Of a stretch of DNA of 10,621 bases, positions 1 to 6,462 are shown one piece after another. This DNA is from Chryseobacterium sp. UBA6632 (lineage in GTDB: Bacteria > Bacteroidota > Bacteroidia > Flavobacteriales > Weeksellaceae): positions 1-10,621 of the forward strand of contig DKLU01000414.1 in assembly GCA_002455915.1 (NCBI GenBank), given 5' to 3'. The stretch's first letter is position 1; each line of letters opens with the position of its first letter. The position numbers and the translations under genes were made by a program. Below the pieces are notes generated by a model. That model did not search any database. It had not been told where the DNA came from and saw only the letters and a list, made by a program, of their open reading frames with translations.

Positions 1-809
1 AAATCTGTTTTTACACTTTCTAATCCAACTCCCAGATCAGCATTCAGATTAATTCCTGATTTCCCAAGTTCCACCGCATGTTTAGAGAAATTAGCCAAGA
101 CAGAAACTTGGTTTTCCTGTGCATCAAAATGATCTTTCAAAAATGACGATTTTACTCGTACATCATTTAAAATTTCATTAGAATAAAAATCATAATAACC
201 ATTTACTTTAAACTGATTTACTTTTTGCTTTAAATCTACATCAGCAGCTGGTTCTAAAGCATAAATACCGTAATAGTTATAATTATTTAAACCATATTCG
301 GCATTTACGTTAAATTTTCCTTTATCGCCGTAAGAGTTTAAGAAAGCACCAATAGTGGCGTTGCTTTGTTTAGAATCCCACGCATATTCCTTTTTAAGAC
401 CTTGAGTCGAAAGGAAATGTACATCGGCACCTACTTCAATTTTATTTTGAAGCGTTTTTGAAATATTGGCATCACCTAAAATTTTGCCATAATTTCCCAT
501 TCCAAATTGCACGTAATTATTCTGCGCACTTCCTTCAAATTTCGGAGCCACATCTTCACCCTGAATGGTTGAGGTTTTGAAATCAGAAACCGCAGGAACA
601 TCTGTAATTGTATATTTTACAGGGTTTTGAGACTTCTCTTCCGGTGGATAATTCTTAATCGTTTCCACGGAAGTTTTCTTTTTTTCGATCTTTTTGACTT
701 CTGGTTCTCTCTTTTTATTAAGAATCAGTTTTTCTTCTTTGATCTGGGAAAACGCTACCGACGAAAACCCTAAAAATATGATGGATAATAATTGAATTCT
801 TTTGTTCAT
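1..809 (-). CDS. Outer-membrane beta-barrel protein, TonB-receptor-like without a visible plug (3' end outside window)
   Basis: The reading frame is open from an ATG at 809-807 to the left edge, giving 269 codons of the N-terminal part; the stop lies outside. The protein begins with a typical signal peptide (MNKRIQ, hydrophobic core, then ...SVAFSQ, cleavage near residue 21). A lysine/glutamate-rich linker follows (about residues 24-60). After about residue 95 come alternating polar/aromatic strands ending in turns such as NSYGDKGKFNVNAEYGL and QFKVNGYYDFYSN, which is the pattern of an outer-membrane beta-barrel. No TonB plug domain is evident in the visible part, although homologues of this type are often labelled TonB-dependent receptor. 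It lies 90 bp downstream of the exported TPR gene in the same direction, so cotranscription is plausible. There is no Shine-Dalgarno, and the start is the first ATG ahead of the signal peptide. The envelope location is well supported; the transported substrate or function is unknown. Confidence 0.75.
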   Translation of the reverse strand, partial: MNKRIQLLSIIFLGFSSVAFSQIKEEKLILNKKREPEVKKIEKKKTSVETIKNYPPEEKSQNPVKYTITDVPAVSDFKTSTIQGEDVAPKFEGSAQNNYVQFGMGNYGKILGDANISKTLQNKIEVGADVHFLSTQGLKKEYAWDSKQSNATIGAFLNSYGDKGKFNVNAEYGLNNYNYYGIYALEPAADVDLKQKVNQFKVNGYYDFYSNEILNDVRVKSSFLKDHFDAQENQVSVLANFSKHAVELGKSGINLNADLGVGLESVKTD

Positions 810-899
810 TACTTTTTGTATTTAAGCATTTGTGTAAAAAAATATTAATGATTTTAAAATTCCATGAATATATTTTACGTTAATACATTAGTACACTTT

Positions 900-3863
900 T
901 TACTTTTTAATCGACTTCTTAACTTCTTTTGCTTCTGCTACAATTTCAGGGAAATCTTTATAATTTTCGATGATTTGATCGCATGTATAACTTGCCTGAT
1001 AATTGTCTTTCAATCCGACATAGTTTTTCGCCATCAACACCAATGCTTTTGCACCCCAAAACTCTTCTGAAGCATAATTATTAGCCAGTTTAAAGATCGT
1101 TTCGTTTGAAGATTTGAAAGCTTTTCCTTTGTTCTGATAATAGGCTTTTGCGTAAAGAGCTTCTGCTGCTACCGAAGTATTTGACGACTTTTCAAGAGAA
1201 GTATAGGCCGTTTGTGCATCTTTATCTTTTCCTGAATTCATAAGGCTTCTCGCTTTAATCACTTTCGCTGTTTCAATAACAGCCGCAGAGTTTTTATTAT
1301 TAGCGATTACATCATTGGCTAGTTTTTCAGCTTGTGCAAAATTCTTTTCATCAGCATAAATCTTCATTAATTCTACATTTGCATAGTTTTTAATGCTAAT
1401 GTTGGATGAATTTCTGATGTTTTCAAGATACTTTTTCGCTTCATTATTATTACCCTGATTAATATAAATCTGAGCAATACGAGTCTGTGCATCATCCTGA
1501 TAATCATTCTGAACACTTGCTATTTCCTGCAATACAAGCAACGCCTTGGTTGTATTTTTAGTTTGATAATAGCTTTCTCCCAGCTCATATTTAGCCTGAT
1601 AAAGACCTTCACCTGTAGGATTCTGCGTTAAATATTTCTCGTAATAAGAAATCGCATTTTTATAATCTTTTTTAGCAAAATATTGCTTACCGGTAGAAAG
1701 GTTAATTTCATCGATTTCGGCCGCATCTACGTTTACGCCTACATTTCTTGCAAAACTTTGATAGCCTGCAACATCTCCGTTTTTCGTAAAGATTGGTTTT
1801 GCTGCCTGCACAATTTTATCTGCGTATGCCGTATTTTTATACTGCTCACCCAACGTTTTCAATTCAGATAACGCTTTGTCATTCTGATTCTGATCGATAT
1901 AATTCTGCGCTCTGTAGATAGATGCATTTGCTATCAAATCTTTATCAGAAGACGTTTTAATCACTTTTCCGAAGAAGTCGTTTGAATTGGTAAAATCATC
2001 CTGAGCCGCGTAAGCCGTTCCGATTTCATATTGAGCATCATCATAATATTCCGATCCCGGATATTTTGATAATAAATTTTTAAGATTGGTAATTTTTGCC
2101 TGAGTATCCCCTTTAAATCCTAAAGCCATTGCTTTTTGGTATAAAGTATAATCTGTTGCATCTTCGTTTTTATCGTAGATCGCGATAGCTTCATTCAGAT
2201 TATTATTGGCATAATTAATATCTGCCAAACGAAGCTCGGCATCATTTTTAAACTCAGTTTTCGGATTGCTTAAATATTGTTTGAAATACGTTTCTGCCTG
2301 ATCGAATTTTTTAGATTTAAAATAAGCATATCCCAAATCGTAAGGCAATTGTTGTTTTTCAGGGAAATTTTCGTTCAGCAATTTTTCATAACGGGCAATT
2401 GCAGAAGGGTAATTTCCTTTTTGGTAATATACCTGTCCTAACCAATACAACGCTCTGTTATTGAATTCTTTATTAATATTAAACCCTAAACTTCTCAGGA
2501 AATACTGTTCCGCTTCGTCATAATTTCCTTTGTTAAATTCTTCTGTTCCCAATAAATAAGAAACTTCCTGATCCACTTTGTCGATATCGGGAGAAGAATT
2601 CTGAAGTCTGTCGATCGCGTTCAGGGTTTCTTTATAATTTCCTGAATATAAATAGGATTTCACCAAAAGCGATCTCATTTCCGGAGCATTCGCATCATTT
2701 TGGTTTTCGTTGATGTATCTTTGAATTACCGTAGACGCACTTTCAAACGGGTTTCCGATGTCGTAGCTCAGTTTAGCATATTGTTCATGCGCCAGTTTTT
2801 TAACTTTAGCATCATAATCCATCTGATAAGACGAACGGAATGCCGAAAGCGCTTCCTGCTTTTTATCAACTGCCAAATACGCATTTCCAAGCTGATAATA
2901 AGCATTTTGAGCCAATGCAGAATTGCTGTTTAATAGTTGGTTGTAATAAGAAACCGCTTCGTCATATTTTTTAAGCTGAGCCGCAACAAATCCCATCTCG
3001 TAAAGATCATTTTCAGAAGGATTTTGCTGAACGCTCAGATAATCTTTCAAATGAGGATATGCAGAAGTATAATCCTTCTTCATGAAATAACTTTCTCCAA
3101 TAATTTTATGAACCTCTGCTTTATAAGATTCCGAAATACTTTCGTTCAGCAAGGCGTTTCCTTCAGAAATAGCTTTATCATAATCTTTATCATTATAATA
3201 CATCTGAACATAGTAAGGACGCACCAGTTTAGAATATTTCGGCTGATCTTTTACAGAATCGAAATACTGAAATGCCTTATCATTCTGCCTGTTCGAATAA
3301 TAAAGGTGACCCAACATATAGGCAATATCTCCTCTCTGAGAATCGTCAGCTGTTTTGTAAGCTTCTTCCAGAGCATCTGTTGCCCCTTTAGAATCGCCCA
3401 TCATAAATTTAGCATATCCTAACTTTAAGATATACTGAGTATTTTCTTCTTTTGAAAGCTGATATTGGTTTACTTTTTTCAAAGTTTCCAAAGCTTTTTC
3501 AAAATCTTTTTTAGCTAAATAATAATCCGCCAACGGTAAATTGGCCTGTGCAAAATACGCTGAGTTCGGATATTCTTTCATGAAAGCAGTTAAACCCTCT
3601 TCCGCATGATTTTTCTGAAGAATAACCCCGATCACGTTATCAAAAAACTGCGCCGCCTCTTTTTTCGAGCGCGACAAATTCTGATTATAGAAATATTGTC
3701 TTGCATATTCGAATTGAGAAGCATTATATATTTTGGTCTGATAAAGATTTTCTGCCAGATTAAACCTGTAATTTTCCTTTTGGGTAAAGTATTGTGACTG
3801 CTGAGCTTCGGATACACCGAAATACAGCACCGCAGTCGCTAGAAGTATTTTTCTTGATTTCAT
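900..3863 (-). CDS. Large exported tetratricopeptide-repeat protein
   Basis: This 987-residue protein has an N-terminal signal peptide (MKSRKILLATAVLYFGVSEA, likely cut before QQ at residue 21). The rest is almost entirely degenerate TPR helix pairs. Repeats of the form alanine/tyrosine-rich helix A, then GN/KDY-A helix B, recur throughout, for example YYLAKKDFEKALETL, AYFKSKKFDQAETYF, YYQKGNYPSAIARYEKLL and QYFAKKDYKNAISYYEKYL. No catalytic domain or C-terminal sorting domain is visible; it ends in ...EVKKSIKK. TPR arrays are protein-protein scaffolds, and the signal peptide places this one in the periplasm or cell envelope. The beta-barrel gene follows 90 bp downstream, so a periplasmic partner or assembly role for that barrel is a reasonable inference but unproven. 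The start is set by the signal peptide. The opposite strand contains several meaningless shadow frames. Repeat number was estimated by eye only. Confidence 0.9.
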   Translation of the reverse strand: MKSRKILLATAVLYFGVSEAQQSQYFTQKENYRFNLAENLYQTKIYNASQFEYARQYFYNQNLSRSKKEAAQFFDNVIGVILQKNHAEEGLTAFMKEYPNSAYFAQANLPLADYYLAKKDFEKALETLKKVNQYQLSKEENTQYILKLGYAKFMMGDSKGATDALEEAYKTADDSQRGDIAYMLGHLYYSNRQNDKAFQYFDSVKDQPKYSKLVRPYYVQMYYNDKDYDKAISEGNALLNESISESYKAEVHKIIGESYFMKKDYTSAYPHLKDYLSVQQNPSENDLYEMGFVAAQLKKYDEAVSYYNQLLNSNSALAQNAYYQLGNAYLAVDKKQEALSAFRSSYQMDYDAKVKKLAHEQYAKLSYDIGNPFESASTVIQRYINENQNDANAPEMRSLLVKSYLYSGNYKETLNAIDRLQNSSPDIDKVDQEVSYLLGTEEFNKGNYDEAEQYFLRSLGFNINKEFNNRALYWLGQVYYQKGNYPSAIARYEKLLNENFPEKQQLPYDLGYAYFKSKKFDQAETYFKQYLSNPKTEFKNDAELRLADINYANNNLNEAIAIYDKNEDATDYTLYQKAMALGFKGDTQAKITNLKNLLSKYPGSEYYDDAQYEIGTAYAAQDDFTNSNDFFGKVIKTSSDKDLIANASIYRAQNYIDQNQNDKALSELKTLGEQYKNTAYADKIVQAAKPIFTKNGDVAGYQSFARNVGVNVDAAEIDEINLSTGKQYFAKKDYKNAISYYEKYLTQNPTGEGLYQAKYELGESYYQTKNTTKALLVLQEIASVQNDYQDDAQTRIAQIYINQGNNNEAKKYLENIRNSSNISIKNYANVELMKIYADEKNFAQAEKLANDVIANNKNSAAVIETAKVIKARSLMNSGKDKDAQTAYTSLEKSSNTSVAAEALYAKAYYQNKGKAFKSSNETIFKLANNYASEEFWGAKALVLMAKNYVGLKDNYQASYTCDQIIENYKDFPEIVAEAKEVKKSIKK

Positions 3864-3928
3864 TTAATTTTAAATTTTAAAACGTGTAAGCTGAAAATCA
3901 ACTAGATATTTAAAATTTCGGGGAATAT

Positions 3929-4000
3929 TTATCCACAATTTGAAAACGAAAATATTGAAAAGATATTGTATACACAAGCGTTTTAACACATTGTTGATAA
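3929..4000. other. Cluster of DnaA-box-like 9-mers in divergent intergenic region
   Basis: A perfect consensus DnaA box, TTATCCACA, lies at 3929-3937 on the plus strand. GTATACACA at 3968-3976 differs from TTATNCACA at one position. TGTTGATAA at 3992-4000 is the reverse complement of TTATCAACA, one base off the consensus. All three fall within 72 bp of a 249-bp AT-rich gap between divergently transcribed genes. Nearby are a CGGGG patch (3919-3923) and an AT tract without G or C at 3865-3881. This arrangement resembles a small replication origin or a DnaA-regulated promoter region. No dnaA or other replication gene is in the window, and the skew needed to call oriC cannot be judged from this much sequence. 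Confidence 0.4.
3947..3977 (-). promoter_or_regulatory. Candidate promoter for the TPR gene
   Basis: On the minus strand a TTG (3977-3975) is followed after 20 nt by TATTTTCG (3954-3947). This is one mismatch from the Bacteroidota -7 consensus TAnnTTTG. It lies about 85 nt upstream of the TPR start codon. It overlaps the DnaA-box-like cluster, so initiator binding could influence transcription. The match is imperfect and AT-rich DNA yields such hits by chance. Confidence 0.3.
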
Positions 4001-4056
4001 GTGTATTATTTTTTAAGACTTCTTAACTTTTCCGTAAGATACCTTAAGAAAATCTA

Positions 4057-4084
4057 AATTATTTCTGAGAAATAATTACATTTG
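4057..4084 (+). promoter_or_regulatory. Palindromic operator candidate overlapping a -7 promoter element
   Basis: The arms AATTATTTCT (4057-4066) and AGAAATAATT (4068-4077) are perfect reverse complements around a single central G. They form a 21-bp palindrome. Its last base is the first base of TACATTTG (4077-4084), an exact match to the Bacteroidota -7 motif TAnnTTTG. The permease start codon is 28 nt further on. No good TTG -33 element is visible at the expected distance. The geometry suggests a dimeric regulator binding directly upstream of the -7 box to control the permease. The identity of the regulator is not shown by the sequence. Confidence 0.5.
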
Positions 4085-4112
4085 TTTTTTTCAAAATCAA
4101 ATATAGAATTGA

Positions 4113-5783
4113 ATGAGTCAACTTTTTAGAAGAAAAATCTATTCAGAAACAGATACATCTACCAGTCTGCTAAGGGTTTTGGGTGTTTGGGACATCGTAT
4201 TTTTTGGTATTGCGGCGATTATTGGTGCTGGAAGTTTTAGTAGTTTGGGAGAAGCCGTTTTCAGAGGCGGCCCCGGTGTTATTTTGCTATATTTGATATG
4301 CGGTTTTGCCTGTGGCTTTACGGCACTTTGCTATGCAGAATTTGCGAGTAGAATTCCTACGGCGGGCTCTGCTTATACGTATGCTTACGCCAGTTTTGGT
4401 GAATTAATTGCCTGGATCATCGGCTGGGCATTGATCATGGAATATTCTTTCGGGAATATTTATGTTGCCTTTTCATGGTCTGATTATTTTACAAGTTTCC
4501 TGCATCGTTTAGGAATGCATATTCCGGATTATCTGACGTGTAGCTACACAGAAGCCAAGAAAGCGATTATGAATGGTTCTGAAAATAAAGAATTACTAAA
4601 CGCTTGGAAAACAGCGCCTTTATTAGGTAATTTAAAAATCATTTTTGATCTTCCCGCTTTGGTAATCAACGGATTAATTACATGGCTATGTTATATCGGA
4701 GTAAAGGAAAGTAAAAATTTCAACAACTCTTTGGTAATCTTAAAATTAGCGGTTATCGTTTTGGTAGTTTTGGTTGGTTTTTCTTATATCAATACTGAAA
4801 ACTGGACACCAGTGAGCCTTGAAACAGGAACAGCTTCATTTATGCCTAATGGTTTTGTTGGCGTTATGAGTGCGGTTTCGGGGGTTTTCTTTGCTTACAT
4901 CGGTTTTGATGCTTTAAGTGTACTTTCAGAAGAAACTAAAGATCCGCAGAAAACATTACCTAAAGGAATGATTATTTCGTTGGTGCTTTGTACGTTTATT
5001 TATATTGCATTAACCTTAGTATTAACCGGAATGGTTGATTACAGAAAGTTCGACGGCGTAGGAGATCCTCTTTCTTTTATCTTTGAAAAAGGAAATGCGA
5101 ATGTTGCATGGATGGAACTTACCGTATCATTTATTGCCATCGTTGCCATCACCACTGTATTATTGGTTTTCCAGATGGGGCAACCAAGAATCTGGTACGC
5201 CATGAGCCGTGATGGATTAATGCCACAGAAATTTCAAACAGTTCATCCGAAATATAAAACGCCTGCTTTCGCCACAATTGTTACAGGTGTTGTAGTGGGA
5301 ATTCCTATCTTATTTACAGATAAATCTTTCATTCTTGACTTTACGAGTATTGGGACGATTTTCGCATTCGTATTGGTTTGCGCAGGGGTTTTGGTACTTC
5401 CGGCAAAGGAAAAGATCAAAGGGAGATTCCACCTTCCATACATCAATGGAAAGATTATTTTCCCTGTTATTTTTATCGGCGGATTAATTACTTTTTATTA
5501 TTGGCAACCGGAATTTTTCCAAAATTTAATGGATTGGAAAGATCCTAAGGAAGGAGAATTCAGAGCGTCTATTTTCTTTTTTATTCTGATTAATATTGCA
5601 ATTTGCGCTTGGGCTTTTATTAAAAATTTGTCATTAATTCCATTAATCGGATTAAGCTCTTGCCTTTATCTTTTAACAGGAATGAGTCATGAAAATTGGT
5701 TTTGGTTCGGACTTTGGTTTGCTATCGGATTGGTGATCTACTTTTTCTACGGATACAAAAACAGCAAGCTGAATAAGGCATAA
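4113..5783 (+). CDS. APC-superfamily amino acid permease (cationic amino acid transporter/YfnA-like)
   Basis: This 556-residue polytopic inner-membrane protein probably has 12 to 14 transmembrane helices. APC hallmarks are clear. They include the unwound helix-1 substrate motif IIGAG (residues 36-40), the helix-2/3 stretch YAEFASRIPTAGSAYTYAY (74-92) and helix 6 FFAYIGFDAL (259-268). They also include the cytoplasmic loop EETKDPQKTLPKG (273-285) and GQPRIWYAMSRDGLMP (356-371). Together these point to the cationic amino acid transporter-like branch, which imports amino acids by proton coupling or exchange. The exact substrate cannot be read from sequence. A longer hydrophilic stretch (about 125-175) between helices and extra C-terminal helices make it longer than the commonest bacterial members. 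The start follows a promoter-like motif by 28 nt with no Shine-Dalgarno. A strong intrinsic terminator follows, so it is probably monocistronic. Confidence 0.9.
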   Translation: MSQLFRRKIYSETDTSTSLLRVLGVWDIVFFGIAAIIGAGSFSSLGEAVFRGGPGVILLYLICGFACGFTALCYAEFASRIPTAGSAYTYAYASFGELIAWIIGWALIMEYSFGNIYVAFSWSDYFTSFLHRLGMHIPDYLTCSYTEAKKAIMNGSENKELLNAWKTAPLLGNLKIIFDLPALVINGLITWLCYIGVKESKNFNNSLVILKLAVIVLVVLVGFSYINTENWTPVSLETGTASFMPNGFVGVMSAVSGVFFAYIGFDALSVLSEETKDPQKTLPKGMIISLVLCTFIYIALTLVLTGMVDYRKFDGVGDPLSFIFEKGNANVAWMELTVSFIAIVAITTVLLVFQMGQPRIWYAMSRDGLMPQKFQTVHPKYKTPAFATIVTGVVVGIPILFTDKSFILDFTSIGTIFAFVLVCAGVLVLPAKEKIKGRFHLPYINGKIIFPVIFIGGLITFYYWQPEFFQNLMDWKDPKEGEFRASIFFFILINIAICAWAFIKNLSLIPLIGLSSCLYLLTGMSHENWFWFGLWFAIGLVIYFFYGYKNSKLNKA

Positions 5784-5803
5784 AAATATTTAAAATAATT
5801 AGC

Positions 5804-5859
5804 AAAATCGCGAAAAGGCAATGGTATTACAAACCTGCTTTTTCGCGATTTTCTTTTTT
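5804..5859 (+). terminator. Rho-independent terminator after the permease
   Basis: AAAATCGCGAAAAGGCA (5804-5820) pairs with TGCTTTTTCGCGATTTT (5836-5852), giving a 17-bp stem with one G-T pair and a 15-nt loop. TTCTTTTTT follows directly. It begins 20 nt after the permease stop codon and precedes the DUF962 gene, which therefore probably has its own promoter. Confidence 0.85.
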
Positions 5860-5912
5860 ATATTTTGGCGAACTTATTGCTTTAGATTTCTTAATTCTAA
5901 ACTAAAAATGCC

Positions 5913-6260
5913 ATGTCTGAAAGAATAAAAACCTTCAAAGAATTTTATCAGTTTTACCTTACGGAACACAGTAAAACAGGAACACGGATTTTCCATTTTT
6001 TGGGAATATTGCTTGTGTTTTGTGTCATCGGATATGTTATCAGTTCAGGCAAAGAAAGGTTTCTTTGGTATATTCCGATTTTCGGGTACGGATTTGCGTG
6101 GTTTAGCCATGCCGTGATTGAAAAAAATAAACCTGCAACATTCAAATATCCGCTTTGGTCTTTGATTTCTGATTTTAAACTGTTCTTTGAATTGTTGATT
6201 GGAAAACAGAAATTTATAACAAGAAAGATTGAGGCTGAGGCTGAAATTGAAAAAGAATAA
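5913..6260 (+). CDS. Mpo1-like (DUF962) small membrane protein
   Basis: This 115-residue protein matches the DUF962/Mpo1-like family by its ordered motifs. These are FYLTEH (14-19), R-x-x-HFLG (25-31), a first membrane segment (about 29-44), then PIFGYGFAWFSHAVIEKNKPATFKYPLW (55-82, usually near-invariant in the family). Histidines 19, 28 and 66 are in place. The yeast founder Mpo1 is an iron-dependent dioxygenase that shortens 2-hydroxy fatty acids during phytosphingosine breakdown; the bacterial members are not well characterised. A role in 2-hydroxy fatty acid or sphingolipid turnover is therefore inference, though some Bacteroidota do make sphingolipids. The C-terminus is a short acidic repeat (EAEAEIEKE). 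The start was chosen because the conserved domain begins within 15 residues. An upstream ATG at 5908 is out of frame. The preceding terminator implies separate transcription. Only a weak -7 candidate (TATTTTGG, 5861-5868) is seen. Confidence 0.85.
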   Translation: MSERIKTFKEFYQFYLTEHSKTGTRIFHFLGILLVFCVIGYVISSGKERFLWYIPIFGYGFAWFSHAVIEKNKPATFKYPLWSLISDFKLFFELLIGKQKFITRKIEAEAEIEKE

Positions 6261-6284
6261 ATTAATCATGAGTATACAAAGTAT

Positions 6285-6311
6285 CGGCGGGTTTGCTTTG
6301 CAAACCCGCCG
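6285..6311. repeat. GC-rich perfect hairpin after the DUF962 gene
   Basis: CGGCGGGTTTGC (6285-6296) and GCAAACCCGCCG (6300-6311) are perfect 12-bp arms around a TTT loop. It lies 25 nt past the DUF962 stop, in otherwise AT-rich DNA. There is no U-tract on either strand (TTATTGTTC follows on plus), so it is not a textbook intrinsic terminator. It may block transcription or protect the 3' end of the mRNA, or be part of a repeat family. Confidence 0.7.
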
Positions 6312-6370
6312 TTATTGTTCAAAAGAGATATTTTAAGATCAATTTTTAATGATTTGTTTGAAAATACTCT

Positions 6371-6425
6371 GACTACCCCGTCTTTTTGCTTTCGCAAAAA
6401 TCCACCCCTTCAAAGAAGGGGAATT
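6371..6425. repeat. REP-like palindromic intergenic element
   Basis: The stretch begins with GACTACCCCGTC and contains two adjacent hairpins. The first is TTTTTGC (6383-6389) with GCAAAAA (6394-6400). The second is CCCCTTC (6405-6411) with GAAGGGG (6415-6421) around AAA. The first CCCC (6376-6379) could alternatively pair with the last GGGG (6418-6421) and enclose the T/A-rich hairpin. Similar CCCCGTC...ACCCCTT..AAGGGG units are, from memory, dispersed between genes in many flavobacterial genomes. Only one copy is in this window, so the repetitive nature is not shown here. Confidence 0.55.
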
Positions 6426-6445
6426 CAACATTGCACATATTAACT

Positions 6446-6462
6446 TTAAGCTTCCAGCTTAA
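6446..6462 (-). terminator. Short stem-loop directly after the transglutaminase-like gene
   Basis: TTAAGCT (6446-6452) and AGCTTAA (6456-6462) form a 7-bp stem with a 3-nt loop, abutting the stop codon of the leftward gene. On the minus strand it is followed by AGTTAATATG, so the U-tract is poor. It is a weak terminator candidate, perhaps working together with the palindromic element just beyond. Confidence 0.35.

Noticed and set aside
864..1070. 68-aa rightward frame crossing the TPR gene end
   Set aside because: It lies mostly antisense to the TPR C-terminus, is F/C/I-rich, and has no promoter or motif.
2937..3422. 161-aa rightward open frame antisense to the TPR gene
   Set aside because: It is a shadow frame inside a clear signal-peptide/TPR gene, with low-complexity I/F/R-rich composition and no family motif.
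5908..5928. Tiny upstream frame MPCLKE overlapping the DUF962 start
   Set aside because: Six codons, out of frame, no repeated residues suggesting attenuation; likely chance.
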